A model generated the notes under the pieces. It saw nothing but the letters and a program-made list of their open reading frames with translations, was not told the DNA's origin and made no database searches. Below are positions 1-8,915 of a DNA stretch of 62,499 nt, in pieces (position 1 is the first letter of the stretch; every line of letters begins with the position of its first letter). A program made the translations under genes and the position numbers. The DNA is from Acidiferrobacteraceae bacterium (GTDB lineage: Bacteria > Pseudomonadota > Gammaproteobacteria > Acidiferrobacterales > SZUA-150). The stretch lies in assembly GCA_003228915.1 (NCBI GenBank), contig QIGL01000040.1, positions 1 through 62,499 of the forward strand, read 5' to 3'.

Positions 1-416
1 GTGATAATGGCAAAGGTCATCTGGAAGGTCATAAACACGGTTTCCGGGATAGTGCCACTCAGGGAATCAACAGTTACACCCTTGAGAAACAGCTTGTCGA
101 GACCGCCCCAGAAAGCACCTTCACCACCAAAAGCAATGCTATAACCAAAAACCACCCACAGGATGGTCATTACCGAGGCAATGGCAAAACACTGCATCAA
201 TATCGAGAGCACATTCTTGGAGCGAACCATACCTGCATAGAATAATGACAAACCGGGGATGGTCATAAACAGGACCAATGCGGTCGCTGTTAACATCCAC
301 GCAGTATCACCACTATTCAAGACAGGCGCTTCTTCAGCCAGGACCAGGCCGGGTAAGATAACAAATCCCGCCACTGCCAAGCTTGCAAGCTTTTTAAATA
401 AATTTGTAATAATCAT
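1..416 (-). CDS. amtB: Ammonium transporter, N-terminal part (cut by window edge)
   Basis: Reading leftward from an ATG at 416, preceded by AGGGGA, gives about 138 residues. A signal-peptide-like stretch (residues 1-27) ends in LVLAEEAP. The Amt N-terminus follows: DTAWMLTATALVLFMTIPGL, then LFYAGMVRSKN and a second membrane segment. Amt proteins are trimeric inner-membrane channels conducting ammonium/ammonia. The gene lies 16 bp after glnK in the same direction, the classical glnK-amtB pair in which GlnK blocks the channel when nitrogen is plentiful. The C-terminal two thirds are outside the window. Family assignment is firm; which Amt paralogue it is cannot be judged from the fragment. Confidence 0.93.
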   Translation of the reverse strand, partial: MIITNLFKKLASLAVAGFVILPGLVLAEEAPVLNSGDTAWMLTATALVLFMTIPGLSLFYAGMVRSKNVLSILMQCFAIASVMTILWVVFGYSIAFGGEGAFWGGLDKLFLKGVTVDSLSGTIPETVFMTFQMTFAII

Positions 417-432
417 GATTATTTCCCCTGGG

Positions 433-786
<354 letters not shown>

Positions 787-822
787 TTACCTGTTTATAT
801 TAAGCACGATAGGTGCTTTGAG

Positions 823-1620
823 TTACTTAAGCAGTGTGAAGTCTTTGGCATAGGTAACGTAAAGCTTGATGCGATCATCCAGGTCAAAGTTAGTGCCACT
901 GGCCTTTATCTTTGCGCTGTTTTCAAGGGTGGTATCACTGATAACAAATGACCATTCTTCATAACTCAGGCTGATATTCATATCAACATAATCGTCATAA
1001 CCGGAACTGGTTTCCCTGGCCGAGTTAAATGTCGCCTTTGCCCCATCAGATGCGTCCACATCAAAAATATAAGTGCCAACATGGGCGCCTACGGTTGCAC
1101 CTTTAACGCCAGGTAAAGCCATTTCAGCTGCGGCTTCTAGATACATGGCCGACTCTTTGGTACCAAAAACGTTTTGGGTGTAATTGAACTTGCCAGAGAT
1201 ATCTACCGGACCGGCAGTTGCACTAACCCCTGCATAAGCTTCCAGCCAATTCGTGTCAGCCTCGTCATTGTTGGTTGTTGGATCATCAACACCGTGAAAC
1301 TGTGGATAACTATAAGAAATAGCGCCGACATCAATACCAACGGGGCCAAAATCTTTTGCCCAACCGGCATAAATATCCAGCTCCTGGGAACCAAAAGCAG
1401 TATTGGAGACCCATGCACCAACATAAATACCAAATGGTGCATTGTAATCAACACCACCAGAGATAGCCGCTGTGTTAGCGGTTTGGGTGACACCACGCCA
1501 AACGTAGTTACTGGTTGCGGCCGCATTGGCGATAACGCCTGCTGATGCTATTTGACTTGCTATGCCTGTGGCCATCAAAGCACCGGCCAGGCAGGCCATT
1601 TTTATTGCTTTATTTTTCAT
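823..1620 (-). CDS. TorF family putative porin (nitrogen-operon linked)
   Basis: 265 residues. A signal peptide (cleavage near ASQIASAG, about residue 27) is followed by alternating aromatic/polar strands. The family signature ATSNYVWRGVTQT and later DIYAGWAKDF match the TIGR02001/Gcw_chp putative outer-membrane beta-barrel family. Its substrate is not established. It is the first gene of the run porin-glnK-amtB (51 bp to glnK). Because it lies behind an NtrC/sigma-54 control region, an outer-membrane role in uptake during nitrogen limitation is a reasonable inference, not a demonstrated function. No frameshift or truncation is seen. Confidence 0.88.
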   Translation of the reverse strand: MKNKAIKMACLAGALMATGIASQIASAGVIANAAATSNYVWRGVTQTANTAAISGGVDYNAPFGIYVGAWVSNTAFGSQELDIYAGWAKDFGPVGIDVGAISYSYPQFHGVDDPTTNNDEADTNWLEAYAGVSATAGPVDISGKFNYTQNVFGTKESAMYLEAAAEMALPGVKGATVGAHVGTYIFDVDASDGAKATFNSARETSSGYDDYVDMNISLSYEEWSFVISDTTLENSAKIKASGTNFDLDDRIKLYVTYAKDFTLLK

Positions 1621-1711
1621 TACTCACTCCTGAATTGTTTATATTTATGTAGATTAAAAAAGACACGACCCTGTGTTTAACAGCCCACTACCTGGGCCCA
1701 TGGGCTACAGT

Positions 1712-1728
1712 TAGCATATCCCATGCCA
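1712..1728 (-). promoter_or_regulatory. Sigma-54 promoter of the porin-glnK-amtB operon
   Basis: On the minus strand the bases read TGGCAT-GGGAT-ATGCTA. The GG and GC dinucleotides are separated by exactly 10 bp, as in the consensus TGGCAC-N5-TTGCW. The predicted start at about 1702 gives a leader of about 80 nt to the ATG at 1620. The two mismatches are at less conserved positions. Confidence 0.65.
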
Positions 1729-1790
1729 GCTAATAATAGGTATATATAACAATAAGTTACCGTAAATAATCGTTATTACTATCACAACAT

Positions 1791-1807
1791 TGCACCATTA
1801 TAGGGAA
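1791..1807. promoter_or_regulatory. Second, half-conserved NtrC-like box
   Basis: TGCACCA followed by ATAT and a degenerate right half (AGGGAA instead of RGTGCA). Its centre is about 32 bp, or three helical turns, from the perfect palindrome at 1831. That is the same-face arrangement typical of paired NtrC sites. Only one half is good, so the call is tentative. Confidence 0.4.
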
Positions 1808-1820
1808 AATAATTTGGGTG

Positions 1821-1841
1821 GCTGCACTGAAATAGTGCAGC
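1821..1841. promoter_or_regulatory. NtrC-type enhancer site (perfect palindrome)
   Basis: GCTGCACT-GAAAT-AGTGCAGC is a perfect inverted repeat with 8-bp arms and a 5-bp spacer. It contains the NtrC-like pattern TGCACY-N5-RGTGCA. Its centre (1831) is about 130 bp upstream of the predicted sigma-54 start, a normal enhancer distance. It lies ahead of glnK-amtB, the classic NtrC target. Confidence 0.65.
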
Positions 1842-2038
1842 TAAAAAACATCTTAATTTCTGATGCGGGCCCTCTGAATGGGACCGAGATAGGTAAATCA
1901 GGAGCATTGTCTAACACACTTCCCCTCCACATAACCGAACAAGGGATTCCGAAAATGCCGTACATTTGTTGGTTGGGGTGAAACATGAAGCTCAACAACG
2001 GAGCGTGCAAATATGCTGCTGACATATCGTATATTTTT

Positions 2039-2066
2039 GTAGGTTCGTGCCTCAGCACCAACCTAC
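2039..2066. repeat. Short REP-like hairpin (GTAGGTT/AACCTAC)
   Basis: GTAGGTT at 2039-2045 and AACCTAC at 2060-2066 enclose CGTGCCTCAGCACC. The arm sequence is shared with the larger inverted-repeat element at 10,461-10,670, so both probably belong to one dispersed family. It lies between two convergently oriented control regions. The rest of the 1,621-2,242 gap shows no gene. Confidence 0.5.
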
Positions 2067-2242
2067 GACATGGGTTCTCTTCATGTCCAGTAGGGTCACG
2101 ATTGCATTAACTTGATTCCCAAAAGGTCCAATCGATATTAAGTTTAGTTTATGGCGCAGAACCTTGAACCGTGCCTGGCCTGAGATTGGATTTGGCCTGG
2201 CAGGGAGCTGTGAAAATAGAATGGTTAAGTTCAATGAAAATA

Positions 2243-2968
2243 CTAGAAATGGGCCACTAACGATAACCACCAGCTATCCCGTACCAGGTTACGATTATCA
2301 TCGGGTCGCTCATCTTTATCGGTGGTGGTGTAGTTAATAGAAACATCCAGCGTTTCAATAACTTTTTTTATTTCAAAACTGGTACTGGTACCCAGGGTAA
2401 CAAAGGCATAATCCTCTGCTGCTTTATCATCTAGACTGACATAACCCGGGGTTAAATAAACATCAAAACCCTTACCTACATCAAGCACGCCCTTGGCCTC
2501 GGCAACCAGGTCTCTGTTACTCCAGTCATACGAAACCTTGGCCACCACTGTCAGATGATCTTTCCAGGGATCAAAACTGGCGCTAACATAGGCCTCATCA
2601 AAATTATCCTGGCGCTGGTTAAACCGGTAAGCAATCAGGCCTGCATCCCAACCAAAACCCAGTGTTTCATACTCCTGGCCATACCCGGCATAAATATCAA
2701 ATTCCGCGCGCGAACCATCTTTGCCCGGTCTTTGATAAGGGTCTGTATTCACATTCGAGAGAAACACCCCGGTATACATACCAAGTGAATGACGATATTC
2801 GGCCCCGGCTTGAATCGCTGGCCTGTTTTCTGTCAGAGAAACGCCACGAAAAATGTAGTCAGTGACCACACCGGCATAGGCATCAATACTGTCAGCAGCC
2901 TGGCTCATGGTTGACATGATTGTTAAGCTGGAACCCAGCACTAAGCCACAAATAATATTTCGCCTCAC
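2243..2968 (-). CDS. TorF family putative porin, second copy
   Basis: 241 residues with a GTG start at 2968 preceded by GGAGGA (2974-2979). A signal peptide ends near MSQAADS (about residue 25). The signature VVTDYIFRGVSLTENRPA and FDIYAGYGQEY place it in the same TIGR02001/Gcw_chp outer-membrane family as the gene at 823-1620, but the two are clearly diverged. Unlike its neighbour it has no visible sigma-54 promoter, and it is separated from the nitrogen operon by 620 bp. The substrate is unknown. Confidence 0.86.
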   Translation of the reverse strand: MRRNIICGLVLGSSLTIMSTMSQAADSIDAYAGVVTDYIFRGVSLTENRPAIQAGAEYRHSLGMYTGVFLSNVNTDPYQRPGKDGSRAEFDIYAGYGQEYETLGFGWDAGLIAYRFNQRQDNFDEAYVSASFDPWKDHLTVVAKVSYDWSNRDLVAEAKGVLDVGKGFDVYLTPGYVSLDDKAAEDYAFVTLGTSTSFEIKKVIETLDVSINYTTTDKDERPDDNRNLVRDSWWLSLVAHF

Positions 2969-3105
2969 ACCATTCCTCCAAAAAATTCAAATTAATACCC
3001 GGGTTGCGCTGGATTGTACGGTCTAATGTTTGGCAATCAAAGGCTTAAACCCTGGCAATAATAAATTGACTGGATAAATGGTCTCTAGTCTTTGATAATC
3101 GGGTT

Positions 3106-3345
3106 ATGAACAATGCCGCTATACTGGATCAATTAATGAAGGCCTTGACCGGGGTATTGCCACCCGGCCTGACCAATGACATTCGTGATAACATGCAGGC
3201 CGTGTTAAAAGCACACCTGACCGACCTGGGCCTGGTCACGCGAGAAGAATTTGAAATCCAGTCGGCGCTGTTGGCGCGCACCCAGGAAAAGCTGCGAGAG
3301 CTGGAAAAATTAACCAGGGATCTGGAACAAAGGCTAAATCACTAA
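3106..3345 (+). CDS. ubiK: Ubiquinone biosynthesis accessory factor UbiK
   Basis: 79 residues of the UbiK/YqiC (membrane fusogenic) family. An amphipathic N-terminal half (IRDNMQAVLKAHLTDLGLVTREEF) is followed by a C-terminal coiled coil with leucine spacing (ARTQEKLRELEKLTRDLEQRL). UbiK helps the soluble Ubi complex in aerobic ubiquinone synthesis. It directly precedes yifB, a common gammaproteobacterial neighbourhood, though a dispersed repeat separates the two here. No convincing Shine-Dalgarno is visible before the ATG. Confidence 0.9.
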   Translation: MNNAAILDQLMKALTGVLPPGLTNDIRDNMQAVLKAHLTDLGLVTREEFEIQSALLARTQEKLRELEKLTRDLEQRLNH

Positions 3346-3394
3346 AAAAACTTAAAACCAGGATAGTTTATAAATTTTTTTAATATCAGTCATT

Positions 3395-3577
3395 TAGGGT
3401 AGCTCTGATCAATATATGCTTGTCATTCCGACCGAAGCGGAGGAATCTTGTCACTTCCTGATACGATTGAAATTCTGTGGGTTGAGATCTCTCGGCAACT
3501 GCTCCATGCGTTGCTCTAGCTCCTCCATCCATGGAGTCGTCCACTGCGGTCGAGATGACAATTGATCTTTTTAGTAT
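3395..3577. repeat. Dispersed MITE-like repeat, copy 1
   Basis: AGCTCTGATCAATATA, CTTGTCATTCCGACCG, GAGGAATCT, ACTTCCTGATAC, GTGGGTTGAGATCTCTC and CGGTCGAGATGACAATTGA occur here in the same order as in the copy at 61,708-61,848. This copy carries about 46 extra bases in the centre (from about 3491) and lacks the full right terminal repeat. TGTCATTCCGACCG at one end and CGGTCGAGATGACA at the other form long imperfect inverted repeats. No coding potential is seen. Confidence 0.75.
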
Positions 3578-3606
3578 TAATCACAACCACCAGGGAAGGG
3601 GGTTTT

Positions 3607-5112
3607 ATGTCACTTGCTGTTGTCTACAGCCGCGCCATGTCAGGCGTGGATGCACCACTTGTTACCGTTGAAGTCCACCTGGCCAATGGCCTGCCGGGCC
3701 TGTCTATTGTTGGCCTGCCGGAAGCCGCAGTCCGCGAATCCAAGGACCGGGTACGCAGCGCCTTACTAACCGCCGGCTTTGAATTCCCGGCCCGCCGCAT
3801 CACCATCAACCTGGCACCGGCGGATTTACCCAAGGAGGGCGGTCGTTTTGATTTGCCTATTGCCATTGGCATTCTCGGTGCCAGTGACCAAATACCCGGA
3901 CAAGCTATCGCCAACCACGAGTTCCTGGGAGAGCTGGCCCTGACCGGTGCCTTAAGGCCAATCAAAGGCGCCCTAACAGCGGCCTTACAAGCAAAAAAGA
4001 GCAAGCGACAATTGATACTGCCCACGAGTAATACCAACGAAGCAGCGCTAGTGGTAGACAGCCAAAGCATCGGTGCCGACCATTTACTGGAAGTGACGGC
4101 CCACTTGTTGGGGGAATCGACCCTGCCAATCCATCAAGCCGAGCCGCCGCCAGCGGCCAGCAACGGGCCAGATTTTTCAGAGGTAAAAGGCCAGCAGCAA
4201 GCCAAGCGAGTGCTGACTATTGCCGCTGCCGGCGGCCACAGTCTGCTCATGATCGGCCCGCCAGGCGCCGGCAAGACCATGCTGGCCAGTCGTTTACCGG
4301 GTATTCTACCGATGATGACCGATGCCGAGGCCCTGGAGAGTGCCGCTATTCAATCGGTTAGCGAAAAAGGTTTTGACGTCAAAAACTGGCGTGCCCGCCC
4401 GTTTCGCTCACCCCATCACACCGCTTCAGGAGTTGCCCTGGTTGGTGGTGGCAGCCACCCAAGACCGGGGGAAATCTCACTGGCCCATCACGGCGTGTTA
4501 TTTCTCGATGAGTTACCGGAATTTGATCGACGGGTACTGGAAGTATTACGAGAGCCACTGGAGTCCGGCTCCATCACCATCTCCCGGGCAGCCCGCCAGG
4601 CAGAATTCCCGGCACGTTTTCAATTATTGGCCGCCATGAATCCTTGTCCCTGTGGTTACTTTAATGATCAATCCGGCCGTTGCCGTTGTACCCCGGACCA
4701 GGTACTGCGCTATCGCGCCCGGCTCTCTGGCCCTCGCATTGATTTACATATTGAAGTAGCGCCGGTTCCCAATGAAATACTGTTGGACAAAAAAAGCAGA
4801 CAGGATCTGGAATTCTCTTCTGCGTCCATACAATCCCGGGTCAATGCTGCCCGCTGTCGGCAACTGGCTCGCCATGGCAAGGCCAATGCCCTGTTAAGCA
4901 ATCGCGACCTTGACGAATTTTGTAAACTGGATAAAGAAAGCCGGTCGCTACTGGAGGCATCAATAAATCGGCTGGGCTTAAGTGCCCGGGCCTTTCATCG
5001 CATTATAAAAGTAGCCCGCACTATTGCCGACCTGGCCGCTGAAGATAATCTGGCGAGCAACCATATTGCCGAAGCGATTCAGTACCGAACCCTAGATAGG
5101 CCGCTATTTTAG
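3607..5112 (+). CDS. comM: YifB family Mg-chelatase-like AAA ATPase (ComM-type)
   Basis: 501 residues. I chose ATG 3607 because a purine-rich AGGGAAGGGGG ends a few bases upstream and MSLAVVYSRA is the family N-terminus; an upstream in-frame start at 3562 lies inside the repeat. Order: an N-terminal Lon-protease-like domain (residues about 1-170, with GLPEAAVRESKDRVRSAL and PADLPKEGGRFDLPIAIG), Walker A GPPGAGKTML, Walker B VLFLDELPEF, then the CPCGYF and CRC cysteine motifs, and a C-terminal chelatase-like helical domain. ComM is a hexameric helicase promoting branch migration during natural transformation. Together with dprA in this window it suggests competence, although uptake genes are not seen here. 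Confidence 0.92.
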   Translation: MSLAVVYSRAMSGVDAPLVTVEVHLANGLPGLSIVGLPEAAVRESKDRVRSALLTAGFEFPARRITINLAPADLPKEGGRFDLPIAIGILGASDQIPGQAIANHEFLGELALTGALRPIKGALTAALQAKKSKRQLILPTSNTNEAALVVDSQSIGADHLLEVTAHLLGESTLPIHQAEPPPAASNGPDFSEVKGQQQAKRVLTIAAAGGHSLLMIGPPGAGKTMLASRLPGILPMMTDAEALESAAIQSVSEKGFDVKNWRARPFRSPHHTASGVALVGGGSHPRPGEISLAHHGVLFLDELPEFDRRVLEVLREPLESGSITISRAARQAEFPARFQLLAAMNPCPCGYFNDQSGRCRCTPDQVLRYRARLSGPRIDLHIEVAPVPNEILLDKKSRQDLEFSSASIQSRVNAARCRQLARHGKANALLSNRDLDEFCKLDKESRSLLEASINRLGLSARAFHRIIKVARTIADLAAEDNLASNHIAEAIQYRTLDRPLF

Positions 5113-5160
5113 AGCATAGATCATTATTTTAAGGCATAGACCGCTATTTTAGGCGGGCAG
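5101..5160. repeat. Three 20-bp tandem units overlapping the yifB stop
   Basis: CCGCTATTTTAGAGCATAGA, TCATTATTTTAAGGCATAGA and CCGCTATTTTAGGCGGGCAG lie head to tail. The first contains the yifB stop codon (TAG at 5110-5112). This looks like slippage duplication of the end of the gene, leaving decoy in-frame-like ends. No function is evident. Confidence 0.7.
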
Positions 5161-5203
5161 AGGACTAATACTGCATTGTCGAAAGTATATTTATGGGCAA
5201 CAT

Positions 5204-5236
5204 AAAAAAAGACCCCGGAAACCGGGGCCTTTTTAA
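5204..5236. terminator. Bidirectional rho-independent terminator
   Basis: CCCCGG-AAA-CCGGGG (5213-5227) is flanked by seven A on the left and a T run on the right. It therefore works for both the rightward yifB and the leftward cytochrome gene that converge here. Confidence 0.88.
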
Positions 5237-5261
5237 AAATATTAGCTACTTTTATTGAGCA

Positions 5262-5747
5262 CTACTTGGAGCTTTTTACCATGTAATCCACAGCGGCTTT
5301 TACCTCGGCATCACTCAGGTTCGAGAAACCACCCTTGGCAGGCATGACGCCTTTTTTGCCCTGGAAGCCACTAATAGCATTCTTATAAAGTGTCTTGTTA
5401 CCAGCAGCAATACGCGCTTTCCAGGCTGCTTTATCACCTACTTTTGGTGAACCGGCTACACCTGTCGCATGACAAGCACTACAGCCAGATTCATAAACTG
5501 ATTTACCATTAGCCGCGGCATTAGCAGTAGGTATCACTGCGTTCAACACGGCACCGGCAATGCTTACTTTGCCAACAGGGGCGATACGCTCTGCGACATT
5601 GGTAGATTTGTTGTCGGCGGTCTTTTCAGGTTCACCACCAATAGTGTTGGCCAGTACGTAAATTATGCCAGCCATTACTGCCATGGCGACAAACATATAG
5701 GTCATGTTGGATGTGACGCTGTCGTCACTCATGTTGCTGTTGCTCAT
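5262..5747 (-). CDS. Membrane-anchored cytochrome c5-like protein
   Basis: 161 residues. One uncleaved membrane helix lies at about residues 17-35 (MFVAMAVMAGIIYVLANTIG), followed by an Ala/Thr-rich linker. A single class I c-type haem domain follows, with CSACH at 89-93 and the probable distal Met in GVMPAKGG. The C-terminal YMVKSSK and the spacing match the cytochrome c5 family, electron carriers on the periplasmic face of the membrane in respiratory chains. Its oxidase or reductase partner is not in the window. It is a single-gene unit with its own terminator. Confidence 0.88.
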   Translation of the reverse strand: MSNSNMSDDSVTSNMTYMFVAMAVMAGIIYVLANTIGGEPEKTADNKSTNVAERIAPVGKVSIAGAVLNAVIPTANAAANGKSVYESGCSACHATGVAGSPKVGDKAAWKARIAAGNKTLYKNAISGFQGKKGVMPAKGGFSNLSDAEVKAAVDYMVKSSK

Positions 5748-6098
5748 AATTAAAATCCTGTTGGTTCATTAAAATCAAAAAACTTCCCGCACCCTGCCGG
5801 GTGGGACCCAAAATTCGGTGAGAATTATACCTTAATCGTTTGCTAATATACTAGCGCACGTCAAAGCTAATGCATGGAAAATGCCAACTTCGCAAGAAAT
5901 GTCATACCAGGTTTTTTGCTATAAAAATCATGTAGATAACGATCTATGTTGCACATAACCGACACAATTTTATGCCCAGCTGCCAAATTAAACCCAATAT
6001 TTGTAACAATTTTAGACACAAAAAGGCTCACCCTGGCTAATTTTGGGAATAATTGCGGGTCTGGAAAAATTTACCTGGAAATTTCTATATCGATCTAA
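5748..6098. other. Intergenic region, cytochrome promoter side
   Basis: This is 351 bp between two leftward genes. It holds a short GC hairpin (CACCC-TGCC-GGGTG near 5797) just upstream of the cytochrome gene. No ORF of credible quality, tRNA or strong terminator is seen behind the protease gene. Confidence 0.5.
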
Positions 6099-8915
6099 TT
6101 AGTTTTCAGTATCATGAGCGTCTGCTGCAAAACTTTGCTTGAGCCAACGACTCAAGCCAACCAATGGCGCCAGGCTGACCCGAACCGCAGCCCGTAACCC
6201 ATCCTGACTTCGCAGCCATACCGCCGCCGGTGGGCTGTACTCATAATATAATTCAACAAAACGCCTGCCCGGCCCATTAGTCAGCAAGTAATGATCCCGG
6301 AAATAGCGTAAAAAATTGATATCTACTGCCAGTGCTGTGCCATAAGCCGCGGTGGCAATGAAGCACCCACCGCCTCCGCCACTACCGCCACTACCGCCGG
6401 GCGCACCAGGTGTGACCACCGTAATGGTGACGGTATCTGTATCGAGCAACGGCGTCGTCAGGTCATCGTCAGTCACTGTCAATTGAAAAGTAATCGTGGC
6501 GGGTGTTGAGGGCGCGGTAAACGTTGGCCGTGCCGGGTCGGTCAAATCCAGTACCGTGCCTGTCGCTGTGGTTTCCAGCCAGGCATAATTGGCGATCGCC
6601 CCTTGAGGGTCGGTGCTGGTACTGCCATTAAGTGTCACCGTTTGCCCGAAAACAACGGCCCTGTCTGGTCCCGCCCTGGCAATGGGCGGCAGGTTTTCAT
6701 CGCTGGTAATGCTTACCGTGGCAGCGCTGTTGGCGCCCACGGTGTAATTAGCGCTGGCAGATAAATTCAGGGTAGCAGTTTCGGGCAGGACTACATCCGC
6801 ATCATTTATGGGCGTTAATGTCACAGTCGTCGTTGTCATTGTGGCTGGTATGGTAGCAGTACCAGGTAGGGCAATATAATCAGTACCGGATGTGGCACTA
6901 CCACTGGCGGAGTATGTCACAAGCAAGCCACCAGCCGGTGCCGGTTGATCACTGGTTATGGTGTAAGTACCCGTATCTAATGGGAATTCCGCCGCCATGG
7001 CATCTGTTGCGACCACGGTCACCGTCGGCCCACCAATGCCATTCAAGGAGACGACATTGGGTTGATTAATGGCATCACTGGTAATGGTCAACGTAGCATT
7101 ACGGACACCACTGGTCGTGACCGGCGAAAAGGTGATATCAATGGTGCATGACATACCGACAGTCAGTGGTGTTGTTGGGCATGTTTCAGCACTGACTGCA
7201 AACTCCAGGGCACTGGCACCAGAAATGTCCATGTTATCAATGACTGTATCGATATTGATGGCAGCTGCGACACTGGTGTTAGTCAAGGTAACGGTTTTTG
7301 CTGTAGCGGTAGTATTCAGAGCTGTGCCTGGAAAAGACAAGACGGCTGTATTCGCTTGTAATGTCGCCACCCCCATCGCCAAAGTCACGGCTGCGTTTGC
7401 GTCCAGCATCCCAGCACCACAATTGGCGCTGGTACAATCCCGGCCAGTGCCGGTAATAAATGGCCGGGCAGATGTTTGTAAAATCGTCGAAACCTCGGCC
7501 GGTGTCAATGTGGGGTCTACTGACAACACCAGTGCCGCTACCCCGGCCACATGGGGTGTCGCCATACTGGTACCGCCCAGCCACGCATAAGCATCGGCTA
7601 CAGGCGTGGTAGTACCGGAATTATAGGTTGAATAAATATAATCACTGAACGCTGGCCCATCACCACCTGGCGCTGCAAGCTCAACGGTGTTGCCAAAGTT
7701 GCTATAACTGGCCCGGGCACCATCCCGAGACAAGGCGGCAACCGTGACCACGTCATCGCAACTCGCAGGAGAGGCATTGGCTGCATTCACAGACTCGTTG
7801 CCCGCTGCGACCACAACCAAAGTACCTGCAGCAGTTACATCGTCTACTGCCATTTGAAAAGTTGGCCCGCAACTGCCACCGCCACCGAGGCTCATATTAA
7901 TCACCCGGGCAGGGTTAACCGGGTTATTTGGGAAATCGGTAACAGTTCGACCAGCGGGCCGCACCAATATCCCGGCCGCCCAGCGCATACCGTCTACTAT
8001 GTCAGAGACATAACCACCGCACTTACCCAGGACGCGCACGGGCATGATTTTCACACCGCCGGTGCCGGTACCGCCACCGGCTACCCCGGCTACACCTAAG
8101 GTATTGTTTGTTTGTGCGCCAATGGTGCCGGCCACGTGGGTACCATGCCAGCTACTGTTATCAATACGGCAACCAGCTAAAACTCCGCCACTATCAAAAC
8201 CTAAATTTTCAAAATCAGTAATCCAGTCACCGGGATCACGGGCATCGTTATCACGGCCGTCGCCGTCATTGGCCCGGAAAGAAGAAATGAGCGCACCCTC
8301 TTCATCAGTGGTAATAAAATCATAACCAGCCACCACACGACCACTGCCATCAGAAATATTGCTATCGATATCCGCGTGTTCGGTAATGCCCGTATCAAGT
8401 ACGGCCACAATAATTGCAGGAACACCAGAGGTAACGTCCCAGGCCAGGGGTAAGTTGGCCGCAGCAGGCTCGGTACTTACATCCTTATAGTGCCATTGGT
8501 TACTTGTATATCCAGGATCGTTGGGCGTGAAAAAATGCCGCATTAACTGATCAGGCTCGGCATATTCGACTGTCGGGTCATTCGCCAACCGGTCTGCTAT
8601 TTGCCGGACTTCAGCCAGACTGAGAAAACCTGGCAGTGAAATAACATGGGCACCACCGGACATGGGCCGTAGCATTTTTAGCGAGACACCCGCCAGGGAA
8701 CTTAAACTTGGCAACTGACTGCCGCTGTTATTGTTAACGGCTGCCCTGTACTGCTGACGATAACGAACAATAATCCGGTTGGTGACACTTGTTTCTGAGC
8801 TGGTCTGAACTAAAGGCAAGACGGGAGATTTCGTGTCCGCGGCCTGGACAGGGGTGAACAAAACCAGCCCGGTTATGAGCAAGAAATTAATTAATTGTTT
8901 GGCAGATCGATCCAT
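6099..8915 (-). CDS. Secreted subtilisin-like S8 protease with CFI-box C-terminus
   Basis: 938 residues. Signal peptide 1-25 (VQAADT) and an I9-like propeptide (about 45-125) precede a peptidase S8 domain with Asp174 (AVLDTGITEH), His257 (HGTHVAGTI), oxyanion Asn373 (AAGNES) and Ser450 (GGTSMATPHVAG). After it come an HYDIN/ASPM-type beta domain (about 515-625, with TCPTTPLTVGMSCTIDITFS), a Calx-beta-like domain (about 630-740) and a PKD/REJ-type domain (GPDRAVVFGQTVTLNGSTS). A Gly/Ser linker leads to the CFI-box C-terminal module (GCFIATAAYG, then FRDHYLL and YYEYSPPAA). All catalytic residues are present, so it should be active. The tail suggests cell-surface handling or processing; the mechanism is unknown. 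It is a single gene, divergent from 9401. Confidence 0.93.
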   Translation of the reverse strand: MDRSAKQLINFLLITGLVLFTPVQAADTKSPVLPLVQTSSETSVTNRIIVRYRQQYRAAVNNNSGSQLPSLSSLAGVSLKMLRPMSGGAHVISLPGFLSLAEVRQIADRLANDPTVEYAEPDQLMRHFFTPNDPGYTSNQWHYKDVSTEPAAANLPLAWDVTSGVPAIIVAVLDTGITEHADIDSNISDGSGRVVAGYDFITTDEEGALISSFRANDGDGRDNDARDPGDWITDFENLGFDSGGVLAGCRIDNSSWHGTHVAGTIGAQTNNTLGVAGVAGGGTGTGGVKIMPVRVLGKCGGYVSDIVDGMRWAAGILVRPAGRTVTDFPNNPVNPARVINMSLGGGGSCGPTFQMAVDDVTAAGTLVVVAAGNESVNAANASPASCDDVVTVAALSRDGARASYSNFGNTVELAAPGGDGPAFSDYIYSTYNSGTTTPVADAYAWLGGTSMATPHVAGVAALVLSVDPTLTPAEVSTILQTSARPFITGTGRDCTSANCGAGMLDANAAVTLAMGVATLQANTAVLSFPGTALNTTATAKTVTLTNTSVAAAINIDTVIDNMDISGASALEFAVSAETCPTTPLTVGMSCTIDITFSPVTTSGVRNATLTITSDAINQPNVVSLNGIGGPTVTVVATDAMAAEFPLDTGTYTITSDQPAPAGGLLVTYSASGSATSGTDYIALPGTATIPATMTTTTVTLTPINDADVVLPETATLNLSASANYTVGANSAATVSITSDENLPPIARAGPDRAVVFGQTVTLNGSTSTDPQGAIANYAWLETTATGTVLDLTDPARPTFTAPSTPATITFQLTVTDDDLTTPLLDTDTVTITVVTPGAPGGSGGSGGGGGCFIATAAYGTALAVDINFLRYFRDHYLLTNGPGRRFVELYYEYSPPAAVWLRSQDGLRAAVRVSLAPLVGLSRWLKQSFAADAHDTEN

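Noticed and set aside
3562-3606. Upstream start for yifB
   Set aside because: It would extend into the dispersed repeat and lacks a ribosome site; ATG 3607 has one and matches the family start.
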